Of a stretch of DNA of 51,454 nt, positions 28,946-37,801 are shown piece after piece; positions within the stretch are counted from its first letter, which is position 1, and each line of letters starts with the position of its first letter. Both the position numbers and the translations under genes were made by a program. The notes under the pieces are model-generated. The model did no database searches. It saw only the letters and a program-made list of their open reading frames with translations, and had not been told where the DNA came from. This stretch comes from Spirochaetia bacterium (GTDB lineage Bacteria; Spirochaetota; Spirochaetia; Treponematales; Breznakiellaceae): the NCBI GenBank assembly GCA_026002265.1, contig BOBG01000003.1, positions 1-51,454 of the forward strand, written 5' to 3'.

Positions 28946-29356
28946 ATGAAAATTATGTTATATCTCTGGCAGCTTCCGCAGATAGTACTTGCGCTTTTTA
29001 TTTTGTTGTGGTTTCGTATCCGCGGAGTATCTATTACAAAAAGTAAATTTAAAGAAAAAATAATTTATTATATAAATATAAATTCAAATTGGGGTGTTTC
29101 ACTGGGTGAATTTATTTTTTTATCGTGCGGATATGATGAAACAATTATTCGCCATGAATATGGACATTGTATTCAATCATTATATTTCGGATGGTTATAT
29201 CTTATCGCTGTTGGTATTCCATCTGCAATATTTACCAATTTATGGGACCAACTTTTTCACAAAACATGGACCGCAGCCGCCCGGATAAGCTGGTATTATT
29301 CACGTTATCCAGAAAAATGGGCAGATATATTAGGAAATGTGGACCGGAGGTACTAG
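28946..29356 (+). CDS. membrane protein with HExxH motif
   Basis: A 136-residue protein with an N-terminal hydrophobic segment (about 5-22) and a second hydrophobic stretch (about 83-100). Between them lies R-H-E-Y-G-H-C-I-Q-S, an H-E-x-x-H zinc-protease-type motif followed by a helix. The C-terminus is aromatic (W-Y-Y-S-R-Y-P-E-K-W-A-D). It starts 21 bases after the permease, so it may belong to the exporter operon. A peptide-trimming or export-linked protease is possible. A third zinc ligand is not obvious (candidate E or D in E-K-W-A-D). Confidence 0.7.
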   Translation: MKIMLYLWQLPQIVLALFILLWFRIRGVSITKSKFKEKIIYYININSNWGVSLGEFIFLSCGYDETIIRHEYGHCIQSLYFGWLYLIAVGIPSAIFTNLWDQLFHKTWTAAARISWYYSRYPEKWADILGNVDRRY

Positions 29357-29359
29357 GTA

Positions 29360-29640
29360 TAATTAAGCAGGAAGACTGCAACGGAAAGGAGTTTGATAAA
29401 TTGATTATATCTTGTTTTTTAACTGTATTATTGCCGGTTTGAGAGAAGTCGAGCCTATCATTAACGATCCATTTTGCTTGCACAAAGAGAAACCGGAGGA
29501 AGCTGATATTTTCTTTTGAGATATGGTGAATATCAACCTTGAGATGAAAGACTTTTGGCTTGACAGACTCACCAACCAGCATGCCGTTTTTCGTAAATAT
29601 TTTTTCTAGAAACAGAGTTATTTTTATGATAAAAGTGATT
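29360..29640 (+). pseudogene. decayed gene remnant of unknown family
   Basis: Between the HExxH gene and 29660 the plus strand shows protein-like text, D-Y-I-L-F-F-N-C-I-I-A-G-L, then P-F-C-L-H-K-E-K-P-E-E-A-D-I-F-F, then a stop, then N-L-E-M-K-D-F-W-L-D-R-L and V-F-R-K-Y-F-F. There are two in-frame stops and no start with a ribosome site. I do not recognise the family. The antisense 172-codon frame over the same bases lacks a ribosome site and protein-like features. Confidence 0.4.
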
Positions 29641-29659
29641 CCGAATGAAACAAGAGTAG

Positions 29660-29688
29660 TTGACATTATGTTATAAACATGGTAATAT
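29660..29688 (+). promoter_or_regulatory. promoter
   Basis: TTGACA (29660-29665), 17-base spacer, TAATAT (29683-29688), with AGGAGAGG before the ATG at 29710. Confidence 0.8.
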
Positions 29689-29709
29689 AAAACATATAGG
29701 AGAGGAATT

Positions 29710-30423
29710 ATGACGCATAGATCGGAATGGCTTCCGTCAAGACGGGACAATCAGCTGGCAATGGCAAAAACATGGGTAACTGTATTAGGAAAAAAGGCAA
29801 GCTTATGGAATGTTACAGAAACCGATGTTACGGAATTAACTGCATTGGTTGGTACTGCGGCTGAAATCTTGTTTCGGTCTCATAGCAGTGAGCGGACAGC
29901 CTTAGTTACTGCTCAATGTAAAGTGACGTTTGCTAAACTCGTTGAAAAAATGCGTTTCATCAAAAGGCGATATTTTATCAGCCCGCCTCTTACAAGTGCA
30001 GAATTAGCATCTTTAGGACTAAAACCTCATAGTACATCTCGTTCACCGGTACCTCCACCCATTAATCAAGCGGAAGCTGACATTTTCCGCCCGGGAGTGC
30101 ATATGCTTAAACTTCGTCTCCGTTCAGTCGGCAGACCCTCTTATGATTCACACCGGAGTGAGTATGGCTGCCGGATATATTATGGTGTTATGCCGCGGGG
30201 AGGTGCCACTGTGGAAGCGGCAACGGGACCGAAACGGGAATTGATGAAAGCGCCATCATCAGGAAATGACCTTCCTTTTTCACAATTCACCCGCCGGAAG
30301 AGAGAATTGTTTAATTTTGCACCGGAGGATAGCGGAAAAACAGCCTATTTTTGTATTCGTTATGAGAATGCCAAAGGGCAATCAGGACCGTGGGGCCCGC
30401 TTTTTTCGACCATAATTCCATAA
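29710..30423 (+). CDS. hypothetical treponemal protein (Arg/Ser-rich linker, possible beta domain)
   Basis: A 237-residue soluble protein without signal peptide. The N-terminal half is helical (W-L-P-S-R-R-D-N-Q-L-A-M-A-K-T-W, then A-L-V-T-A-Q-C-K-V-T-F-A-K-L-V-E-K-M-R). A proline/serine linker (about 105-120) leads to a beta-rich C-terminal part ending W-G-P-L-F-S-T-I-I-P. I recall similar proteins as multi-copy hypotheticals in termite-gut treponemes but know no function. It has its own strong promoter and ribosome site and no operon partners. Confidence 0.7.
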   Translation: MTHRSEWLPSRRDNQLAMAKTWVTVLGKKASLWNVTETDVTELTALVGTAAEILFRSHSSERTALVTAQCKVTFAKLVEKMRFIKRRYFISPPLTSAELASLGLKPHSTSRSPVPPPINQAEADIFRPGVHMLKLRLRSVGRPSYDSHRSEYGCRIYYGVMPRGGATVEAATGPKRELMKAPSSGNDLPFSQFTRRKRELFNFAPEDSGKTAYFCIRYENAKGQSGPWGPLFSTIIP

Positions 30424-30444
30424 AAACCAAATGCAGCCTAAAAC

Positions 30445-30473
30445 TTGACCATTTAGAAAAAAAGGGCTATACT
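30445..30473 (+). promoter_or_regulatory. promoter giving a possibly leaderless mRNA
   Basis: TTGACC (30445-30450), 17-base spacer, TATACT (30468-30473). The GTG of the next gene is at 30481, eight bases after the -10, so transcription would start at or next to the start codon. Confidence 0.65.
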
Positions 30474-30480
30474 TATTCTT

Positions 30481-32364
30481 GTGAATATATTAGCTTTTGT
30501 GGTTTTATGTGCGGCGTTGTTGGGTGGGTGCAAAACAAGTGCGGCTAAAGCACAACCGGAAACGCCATTGGGACCGGGCGGGCTTCAAGCTGAAGCAGGT
30601 CTTCAGCCGGCCGCAATAGTACGGGTTTCTAACAGGACCGATACTATCACTGTCGGGCAAGTTCAATCTGTAGCTGAACGGCAGTTTAGAATCGATTCCC
30701 GGATCGATCTTAAGCTAGTCGCCACAATGGCCAGTCAGGATCAGACGATAGTCAGTACGGTTGATCAGCAGATCTGGCAGGTACGAAGCACCTTGGCTGC
30801 TCAACTTGGACATACGCCGAGTGACGCTGAATTTAACCAAGCTTTGGAAATAAATACCGGCATGAATCTTTCGACATATCGAGAGCAACTGCTTGCACAA
30901 CTGTACCTTGGCAATAAAGCACAATCAAGGCTCAAAAATGTACCAGAACCTTCAACGGCAGAAATCGAATCAACGTATCAAATTATGCGGCCTAGCCTTA
31001 TCCGGCCCCAGATGGTGCGTTTTTCATTGATCACCGTTCCCTTTGGAGCGAGTGCCCCGGAAAAAAGCCGTGCCGCAGAGATTATAAACCGGTTAAGCCG
31101 CACGATACATTCAGATCCTTCGGAATTTGATGAGGCTCTGCTCATGGCGCAAGCACCCAATTCCGGCTACACCGCCCAGAGTGCCGATGAAATCGGCTAT
31201 GTTCCCAAAAATGAACAGGTACGCCAGACCTTTGGAGATGCGTTTGTCAAGACTGTTTTCGCCATGAAGCAGTTTCAGGTGTCTTCTGTGATCGAGGGAC
31301 CGACCGCTTTTTACCTGGTTAAAGTTATTGGAATGCTTGATGAGAAATTTCTTGAAATTGACGATCCGATTCAGTTAAATCCTCCAATAACGACAGTACG
31401 CGAAAATATCCGGAATATGCTTTACCAGCAGCGGACTCAACCGCTTCTCGATGCGGTGCAACAAGAAACTGTTACGGAACTCCGGGCTGATAAAACTTTA
31501 TATCAAGAGTGTGAAGCAGAGGTCAGGAGCGAGCTAAAAGTTTCTTCCGATGATTGGAAGAGCGTTTTGAACGAAATGATTGATGAGCTGCTTCTCATCC
31601 AAGCTGCGGAACAGGAACGAATTACCGTTGGTCAAGGTGAAGTAAATGCGTACCTCCGGCAGATTCGGAATGTAGTGGCTTCTCAACTCGGCCATGAACC
31701 GACTGATGAAGAATTTGCCGCGGCAGTCAAATCAAACAACGGCATGACTCTTCCGGAATTCCAAGAACAGCTCCGGCGGCAAATGATGATACAACGCTAT
31801 GTTATGTCAAAATATCCTTCAGGTATGAGTGTTAATCCAACTGAGGAGCAGATTCAGGCGGCTTACGAAAGTTCCCGTTCGACCTTTGTCCGGCCGGCAA
31901 CGATACGCTACAATGCGATTCTCACTTCTTCCCGTGACCGGGCAAATCAGCTTCAAGCTGAAATAAGAACGAATCCGGATACCTTTGATGCAGTATTCTG
32001 GCGGGCCGGTTCTGACTACCAGGTGCAGGAAAATCAGTATCTTCCCCGGGTTGACCAGGCCCAGCAAGCATTTGGACCTGCCTTTGTTAATGCTGTTTTT
32101 GCCCTTGAGCCGCGTCGTGTATCCGGGGCTATTGAAACACCGGATGGGTTTGCGATAGTTAAAGTCACTGAAAAATTTGATGTTAAATTTCTTGAGTTAG
32201 ATGATCCGGTGCAACTTGGAAATGATTTAAGTGTTAGAGAGTATATCCGGAATTCACTGAGCCAAGATGCCGCAGCTTTTGAAAAAGCGCGTGTGGAACT
32301 GGTGAGCGAATTACGGAAAGGCGGGACGAATTTCCGGCTTTATCCGGAACGATTCCCACAATAA
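30481..32364 (+). CDS. SurA-like periplasmic chaperone lipoprotein, internally duplicated
   Basis: A 627-residue protein. A short signal with lipobox L-L-G-G-C (Cys17) is followed by two similar halves (about 40-330 and 340-627). Each holds a SurA N-terminal-like helical chaperone region (S-Q-L-G-H-E-P-T-D-E-E-F or A-Q-L-G-H-T-P-S-D-A-E-F), then a parvulin-like segment beginning with I-R-P/V-R-P and V-R-F/I-R-Y. Active-site residues of parvulin isomerases are not clear, so chaperone activity is more likely than proline isomerisation. The GTG at 30481 has no ribosome site, and no in-frame start lies upstream before a stop, consistent with a leaderless message. A single-unit paralogue follows 60 bases downstream. 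Confidence 0.82.
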   Translation: MNILAFVVLCAALLGGCKTSAAKAQPETPLGPGGLQAEAGLQPAAIVRVSNRTDTITVGQVQSVAERQFRIDSRIDLKLVATMASQDQTIVSTVDQQIWQVRSTLAAQLGHTPSDAEFNQALEINTGMNLSTYREQLLAQLYLGNKAQSRLKNVPEPSTAEIESTYQIMRPSLIRPQMVRFSLITVPFGASAPEKSRAAEIINRLSRTIHSDPSEFDEALLMAQAPNSGYTAQSADEIGYVPKNEQVRQTFGDAFVKTVFAMKQFQVSSVIEGPTAFYLVKVIGMLDEKFLEIDDPIQLNPPITTVRENIRNMLYQQRTQPLLDAVQQETVTELRADKTLYQECEAEVRSELKVSSDDWKSVLNEMIDELLLIQAAEQERITVGQGEVNAYLRQIRNVVASQLGHEPTDEEFAAAVKSNNGMTLPEFQEQLRRQMMIQRYVMSKYPSGMSVNPTEEQIQAAYESSRSTFVRPATIRYNAILTSSRDRANQLQAEIRTNPDTFDAVFWRAGSDYQVQENQYLPRVDQAQQAFGPAFVNAVFALEPRRVSGAIETPDGFAIVKVTEKFDVKFLELDDPVQLGNDLSVREYIRNSLSQDAAAFEKARVELVSELRKGGTNFRLYPERFPQ

Positions 32365-32424
32365 TTCCACGGATCAAATAATGATCTTAATACAAGGAGG
32401 CCGGGTCATAGCCCGTCAAAAGTA

Positions 32425-33468
32425 ATGTGTATGAAAAAAATAGGAATATTCGCCTGTATGTTTGCAACCGGTGCGCTCTTGTTTGCTCAAAACGACACAC
32501 GTCCCGTTGCAGTGGTCCGGCTCATGGGGACTGAAACTATTACTGTTTCACAGTTTAAAACAGTAGTCGAAAATAATCAAAGAGCGCTTGGGCAAGTCCT
32601 CACCAAGGATCAGCAGCGGCAGCTCCTCGATTCGATGATCGATGAGAAGCTCCTGCTCCAAGGTGCAATCCGGGACCGGGTTGTACTCAGTGACGCCGAG
32701 TTGAATCAACAGGTACAAGAATTGCGGAATCAGATGGCGAGTCAGGTTGGACGGCAGCCGACTGAAGATGAATTCGCGTCCGCGATTCGGTCCCAAACCG
32801 GCCTGGAACTTGCGGTATTCCGGGAACAGCTCCGTCAACAGTTGCTCATGCAAAAGTACGTTCTCACCAAAAAAGATGCTTTGCTCAAAACTATCCAACA
32901 GCCGACCGAGCAGGATATTATCAATGCGTATAATATTAACAAGTCTCAATTCATCCGGCCGGATACGGTCCGTTTTAGTATGATCGAAGTGCCTTTCAGC
33001 ACTGCCGCGCAAAAAACGCAGGCAAAAACAGTGGCTGACCGGCTTGTCCGGGAAATTGCTTCCAATGCCTCAAAATTTGATGAGGCAGTCATCAAAGGCC
33101 AGACAGTGGGTGCCGGGTACAATGCAGGAGATGCCGGGTATATACCGCGGACACCGCAGGCTCAACAGCTTTTTGGACTCGATCTTATGAATACTGCATT
33201 TAGTCTCCGGCAAGGTGAAGTTTCCAAATTGATCGAAGGCAATACCGGCTTTTATATTATCAAAATAACAGAAACCTATGCGATGAAAGCTCTTACATTG
33301 GATGACATCGCCCAGCTTGGAAGCAGAGTGACGGTACGCCAGTACATCAGCAGTGGAATTCTTCAAGAGCGGCAGCAGGCGCTTCTCAACCGGGCCGTGC
33401 AGGAATTAACCGTGGAACTCCGGGCCGGCAATCCTTTTCAGGTTTACGACTCTAATTTGACGTGGTGA
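32425..33468 (+). CDS. SurA-like periplasmic chaperone, single unit
   Basis: A 347-residue exported protein: signal peptide (M-K-K-I-G-I-F-A-C-M-F-A-T-G-A-L-L-F-A from the ATG at 32431), then one copy of the SurA-type unit that occurs twice in the preceding gene (Q-V-G-R-Q-P-T-E-D-E-F, then F-I-R-P-D-T-V-R-F). An AAGGAGG lies 24 bases before the first ATG, with a small CGGG/CCCG hairpin between that may bring it closer. It likely guides outer-membrane proteins across the periplasm. The nusB gene starts 3 bases after its stop. Confidence 0.82.
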   Translation: MCMKKIGIFACMFATGALLFAQNDTRPVAVVRLMGTETITVSQFKTVVENNQRALGQVLTKDQQRQLLDSMIDEKLLLQGAIRDRVVLSDAELNQQVQELRNQMASQVGRQPTEDEFASAIRSQTGLELAVFREQLRQQLLMQKYVLTKKDALLKTIQQPTEQDIINAYNINKSQFIRPDTVRFSMIEVPFSTAAQKTQAKTVADRLVREIASNASKFDEAVIKGQTVGAGYNAGDAGYIPRTPQAQQLFGLDLMNTAFSLRQGEVSKLIEGNTGFYIIKITETYAMKALTLDDIAQLGSRVTVRQYISSGILQERQQALLNRAVQELTVELRAGNPFQVYDSNLTW

Positions 33469-33471
33469 TCA

Positions 33472-33888
33472 ATGCTGTCGCGCCGGGCCGGCCGGATTTT
33501 GGCTGTACAAAGTTTGTACGCATGGGATTTAAGCCATTGCTCTCCGGAACAAGCTGTGGATTTTTCATGGAGTGAGGAAGAAATTGAACAATCTGCTGCT
33601 AATTTTTCCCGGCTTCTCGTGCGCGGTACTATTGAAAATGCTAAAGCAGTGGATACGATGATCCGGTCACATCTGAAACATTGGAGTTTTTCCCGAATCC
33701 GGCGGGTTGATCTTGCCATACTCCGGTTGAGTACTTTTAGCCTTATGTTTCAGCCGGATATTTCTCCATCGGTGGTGATCAGTGAAGCGATCAGCATCGC
33801 GGATATTCTCGGTACCGATGATTCCTTCCGGTTTGTCAACGGCATCCTTGACAGCATCCGGAAAACGCGTGCGGTGGCAGTTGTATGA
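33472..33888 (+). CDS. nusB: transcription antitermination factor NusB
   Basis: A 138-residue helical protein matching NusB: R-R-A-G-R-I-L-A-V-Q-S-L-Y-A-W near the start, R-V-D-L-A-I-L-R-L-S near 78-87, V-V-I-S-E-A-I-S-I-A near 101-110, and F-V-N-G-I-L-D-S-I near 122-130. It binds boxA RNA with S10 in rRNA antitermination. The stop overlaps the start of the TPR gene (ATGA), so the genes are coupled. Upstream and downstream genes continue one operon. Confidence 0.95.
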   Translation: MLSRRAGRILAVQSLYAWDLSHCSPEQAVDFSWSEEEIEQSAANFSRLLVRGTIENAKAVDTMIRSHLKHWSFSRIRRVDLAILRLSTFSLMFQPDISPSVVISEAISIADILGTDDSFRFVNGILDSIRKTRAVAVV

Positions 33889-35468
33889 AACGGACTTTTC
33901 CTATTCTTATCGTTGGTGTTGTCCTAGCGATTCTCATTGGCTCCGGAATTATCTATTTGACTTCTCTTGATAAAACCGCGGCACCGCCGAATGAATCCTT
34001 TTTGCAGTCCTTACGTGCATTTGACGAAGCTGGTACTGGGGATCCGGTACAAGCAGACCGGACGCTGGACAAGCTTGAACGCCGGGCATTCGGGCTTGAA
34101 TCGAAACTGTCTATCCTCAAACGGCGCCGTGCCCTTGCATTGCAAGATTCTCGGTACATTGATGCGTACCATACATCTGCGAGCCGGGCGATTTCACGTA
34201 TACCCGGATCAGAACTGTTGAATCTGCTGCTCTCAGAATCAATCCTTCTCAAGGAGCCGGTTCTTTCGGATCAATCCCGCAAAGAATTGTACACCCGGGC
34301 CGGAAATGTCAGGACAACTGAACGGGCCTTTGATCTGTACGCACTCTCCGGAGTGCTGAGCGATCCGGAACAAGCTTCAGTTATCTTGCACCATGAATGG
34401 AATTCCGGGCAGCTTGAGCCGGAGTGGGAACGCGATCTGGCGGTTCTGCACATCTTGAATGGCGCCACCAAAAAAGCGTCTGAACAACTCGACAGAATGA
34501 CTCAAGGTGAGCCGGATCCGCAGGTGATCCAGCTCGCGGGGCGTTTTTTTTACGATTATGGACAACCGGAAAAAGCCGCGAAATTACTCTCCTCTCTTTT
34601 TTACGATGAAAATGTGGAGCTGCAAGCTGACGCGCTCTATCTTTCCGGACTTGAAGATTCCGCACGGGATTTATGGAAAACATTGACCATGAGTCTTGAT
34701 CCCTCGGTCCGGATACGGAGCCGGTACAACCTTGCTACCACTACCAATAATCCGGCAGAAGCTCTTAATTTACTTGAACAAAATTCTGCGGATCTCTGGA
34801 TTGTGCCGGATCCGAATTATAGAAGGTACACAACAATACTCCAGACCCGGTTGCTTGACCCGCCGCGTGCGTTTGCAGTGCTTGAAGAAATGGCATATCA
34901 GGAGCATAGTCCTCTGATCGATCTTGAATATATCAGCCGCCGGCAGGATCGTGTGAGTGTGGATAAGACGGTTGCGGAACTCTGGCTCCTTTTGAACCGC
35001 TATCCGGAAGAGGAATCTCTGTACGAGTGGGCAGCTTTTTTCTTTGAGTACCAAAAACGTCCGGCCGAAATGAAAATTCTTCTCGAACATATTGATCATA
35101 AAGCTATAGAGGGTGCGTGGGTGGATATGTACCATGGGCTGCGGGCTCTCCAAGAAAACCGGTTGAATGCTGCGGGAGAATATTTTGAAGCGATTCCGGC
35201 CGGAAATGCCCCATGGCAGGTAACGGCAAACCGTGCCCGGATTTTGGAACAACGGAGTCAGTTTCAGCCGGCCATTGTTCTGTATCAAGATGCGCTTGCT
35301 TCCACAAAAAACCCGGCCCAGAGTGCAAAAATATTGATTCGAATCAGCCGGTGTTTTTCTGCGATGGGGTGGGAGGAAGATGCCCGGGTAATGCTGAAAC
35401 GGGCCCGCGAAACGGATCCGGATTCGCTGATCATCCGGCTGGAAACTCAGCGTTTGATCTCACCTTAA
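33885..35468 (+). CDS. membrane-anchored TPR/helical-repeat protein
   Basis: A 527-residue protein. One N-terminal membrane helix (about 4-24) is followed by a long helical-repeat region with TPR-like pairs, such as F-F-Y-D-Y-G-Q-P-E-K-A-A-K-L and Q-P-A-I-V-L-Y-Q-D-A-L, and a C-terminal pair ending in a canonical A-M-G-W-E-E-D-A-R-V-M-L-K-R-A. It is probably periplasmic and a protein-interaction scaffold. The gene overlaps nusB by 4 bases and precedes the NtrC-type regulator. I recall long TPR proteins of this kind as common in treponemes; a precise role cannot be assigned. Confidence 0.8.
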   Translation: MKRTFPILIVGVVLAILIGSGIIYLTSLDKTAAPPNESFLQSLRAFDEAGTGDPVQADRTLDKLERRAFGLESKLSILKRRRALALQDSRYIDAYHTSASRAISRIPGSELLNLLLSESILLKEPVLSDQSRKELYTRAGNVRTTERAFDLYALSGVLSDPEQASVILHHEWNSGQLEPEWERDLAVLHILNGATKKASEQLDRMTQGEPDPQVIQLAGRFFYDYGQPEKAAKLLSSLFYDENVELQADALYLSGLEDSARDLWKTLTMSLDPSVRIRSRYNLATTTNNPAEALNLLEQNSADLWIVPDPNYRRYTTILQTRLLDPPRAFAVLEEMAYQEHSPLIDLEYISRRQDRVSVDKTVAELWLLLNRYPEEESLYEWAAFFFEYQKRPAEMKILLEHIDHKAIEGAWVDMYHGLRALQENRLNAAGEYFEAIPAGNAPWQVTANRARILEQRSQFQPAIVLYQDALASTKNPAQSAKILIRISRCFSAMGWEEDARVMLKRARETDPDSLIIRLETQRLISP

Positions 35469-35486
35469 TATCTCCAAGGGGGCCGC

Positions 35487-36842
35487 ATGAAGACTATTCT
35501 CATCATTGATGATGAACCGGGAATCCGAAATATGCTCGCCTCGATTCTTGAAGATGAACGCTACCGGACTTTTAAGGCGGCTGACGCACCGGATGCTTTT
35601 AAAATTATCGAAACAGAGACTATTGATCTTATTTTTCTTGACGTACTGCTCCCAAAAATGGGGGGACTTGAGGCCTTGGAGCAGATCCGCTCGACATGGT
35701 CTGATATTGAGGTGGTGATGATCTCAGGTCATGCCAACATCGACATGGCGGTTAAAGCATTGAAACTCGGTGCCTTTGATTTTCTGGAGAAGCCTCTGTC
35801 GCTGGATCGGGTACTGACGGTGTGCCGGAACGCCTTGGTCGTGGGGACTCTCCGCAGCGAGAACCGGATTCTCAAGCATTTTCCGACAGATGAAATCATT
35901 GGAGAGAGTCCGGAAATACGGTCGATCCGGGAAACTATCCGGCAAGTTGCTGACAGTGATGCCCGGATTCTCATCACCGGAGAGAATGGAACCGGAAAAG
36001 AAATCGTTGCGCGGGCGCTGCACCGGGGATCGTCACGGTCGAGCCGGGCCTTTGTTGCGGTCAACTGTGCGGCGATTCCGGAACCGTTGATCGAAAGCGA
36101 ATTGTTTGGGCATGAAAAAGGGGCTTTTACCGATGCAGTCAGCGCGAGGCGCGGCCGTTTTGAGCAGGCATCCGGCGGGACTCTTTTTCTCGATGAAATT
36201 GGGGATATGTCCCTGGCAGCGCAAGCTAAAGTGTTGCGTGCCTTGCAGGAGAGCCGGATCGAGCACCTGGGTGGGGAAAAAACTATCGAAGTCGATGCCC
36301 GGGTTATCGCTGCGACCAACAAGGATATTGAGCAGGAATCTGCTGCCGGAAATTTTCGTCAGGATCTTTTTTTTCGGCTCTGTGTGATTCCGATTCATGT
36401 GCCGCCGCTCCGGGAACGTGCCGAGGACATTCCGCTCCTTTTGTTTCACTTTCTCAAGGAATTTCATGCAGAACACTTGACTTTTGACGATTCTGCGCTG
36501 GAAAATTTGTGTGCGTATCATTGGCCCGGAAATATCCGGGAATTGCGGAACTGTGCGGAACGGATGTCCGTTCTCTGCCGGGGAAACCGGGTGAGCGAAA
36601 AGGAAGTCGATTCTTTTTTACAAAAAAATTCGGCTAATCAGCCGGAAGTACTTGTGCAGAATCCGGAATCCCTTTTTAATCTTCGGTATAATGAAGCGAA
36701 GGAATCCTTTGAAAAAAATTATCTCCAGTTTTTTATGGAAAAAAATGAAGGAGTCGTGAGCAAAGCGGCAGAAGCTATGGGCTTATACCCAAGTAATTTA
36801 CACGCAAAATTAAAAAAATTCGGCATCAAGGAGGGAAAATGA
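35487..36842 (+). CDS. sigma-54-dependent response regulator (NtrC/AtoC type)
   Basis: A 451-residue regulator with three domains. The receiver spans about 1-120 (I-I-D-D-E-P-G and L-D-V-L-L-P). The AAA+ domain spans about 140-370, with G-E-N-G-T-G-K-E as Walker A, G-A-F-T-D-A as the sigma-54 contact loop, and G-G-T-L-F-L-D-E-I-G-D as Walker B. A Fis-type helix-turn-helix lies at the C-terminus (V-S-K-A-A-E-A-M-G-L-Y-P-S-N-L-H). It would activate sigma-54 promoters after phosphorylation; its kinase is not in the window. It overlaps the TatT gene by 4 bases, which may mean it is coexpressed with the TRAP system rather than its controller. Confidence 0.95.
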   Translation: MKTILIIDDEPGIRNMLASILEDERYRTFKAADAPDAFKIIETETIDLIFLDVLLPKMGGLEALEQIRSTWSDIEVVMISGHANIDMAVKALKLGAFDFLEKPLSLDRVLTVCRNALVVGTLRSENRILKHFPTDEIIGESPEIRSIRETIRQVADSDARILITGENGTGKEIVARALHRGSSRSSRAFVAVNCAAIPEPLIESELFGHEKGAFTDAVSARRGRFEQASGGTLFLDEIGDMSLAAQAKVLRALQESRIEHLGGEKTIEVDARVIAATNKDIEQESAAGNFRQDLFFRLCVIPIHVPPLRERAEDIPLLLFHFLKEFHAEHLTFDDSALENLCAYHWPGNIRELRNCAERMSVLCRGNRVSEKEVDSFLQKNSANQPEVLVQNPESLFNLRYNEAKESFEKNYLQFFMEKNEGVVSKAAEAMGLYPSNLHAKLKKFGIKEGK

Positions 36843-37801
36843 AGCGTGTTTTAGGAACACTTTTGATCGGAATTGTGTGTACATCTTGTTCGATCAATAA
36901 GTTAGCGATGAATGCAGTGTCGGACGCATTAGCCGGGGACGGCGGTTCAGAAGTATTTACCGGGGATGAAGATCCGGAATTAGTCGCGGGGGCGATTCCC
37001 TTTGCAATAAAAATGTACGAAACACTTTTGGCCCAGAATCCCCGGCACCAAGGTCTGATTTTGACCACCGGTTCGTTATTTGTAATGTACGCAAATGCTT
37101 TTATACAGGGTCCTGCACAAATGTCTGATGATTTTGAAGAGCAGCAGCGTGAAATGGTCCGGGCAAAAAAACTCTATCTCCGGGGTAGAGGGATTCTTTT
37201 GGACGGTCTTGACCAAAAATATGCGGGATTTGCCAATGCTTTTCGTACATTGTCGGTTGATTCCTACCTGCCCCGGTTCAAAAAAGACGATGTTCCGAAC
37301 TTGTATTGGATGACGGCCGGAACCATGGCGGCCTATTCGCTCAATCCTTTTGATCTGGAGCTTGGTGTGTCGCTGCCGGTGTTGCGGAAATTAATCGACC
37401 GGGCCTATCAACTGGATCCGGATTTTAATAACGGTGCGATAGATGATTTTTATGTACTGCTGCTTGCATCTTTGCCTCCGGAAATGGGTGGGGATAAATC
37501 CTTAGCTGAAGAGCATTTCCGGCGTGCTGTTGAAAAATCCAAAGGACTCTCCGCGGGTCCTTATATTTCTTATGCGGAGTCTATTTGTATTCCGGCTCAG
37601 GATTATGAGCATTTTAAAGAAAATATTGAAAAAGCTCTCGCAGTGGATCCTTCCAAAGATCCGGCGAACCGGCTGGTGAATATTATCAATCAGCGTAAGG
37701 CCCAGTATCTCCTTGACAATGCTTCGCATTATTTTATTGATATTGGAGATGACAGCTTTGATTGGGGCGATGACGAAGATTTTGAAGGAGAATGGTGGTG
37801 A
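36839..37801 (+). CDS. tatT: TRAP-associated TPR lipoprotein TatT
   Basis: A 320-residue lipoprotein (signal peptide with C-T-S-C, acylated Cys17) of the TatT type known from T. pallidum Tp0956. That protein forms a trimer with pores and binds the P component in TPR-protein-associated TRAP transporters. Helical pairs of TPR character span about 45-290 (A-K-K-L-Y-L-R-G-R-G-I-L-L-D-G and A-E-E-H-F-R-R-A-V-E). The C-terminal tail is very acidic. It is not related to the twin-arginine translocase despite the name. The P and QM genes follow directly. Confidence 0.92.
   Translation: MKRVLGTLLIGIVCTSCSINKLAMNAVSDALAGDGGSEVFTGDEDPELVAGAIPFAIKMYETLLAQNPRHQGLILTTGSLFVMYANAFIQGPAQMSDDFEEQQREMVRAKKLYLRGRGILLDGLDQKYAGFANAFRTLSVDSYLPRFKKDDVPNLYWMTAGTMAAYSLNPFDLELGVSLPVLRKLIDRAYQLDPDFNNGAIDDFYVLLLASLPPEMGGDKSLAEEHFRRAVEKSKGLSAGPYISYAESICIPAQDYEHFKENIEKALAVDPSKDPANRLVNIINQRKAQYLLDNASHYFIDIGDDSFDWGDDEDFEGEWW

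Noticed and set aside
29232..29750. 172-codon minus-strand frame
   Set aside because: It overlaps the HExxH gene and the promoter of the next gene and shows no ribosome site or protein-like pattern.
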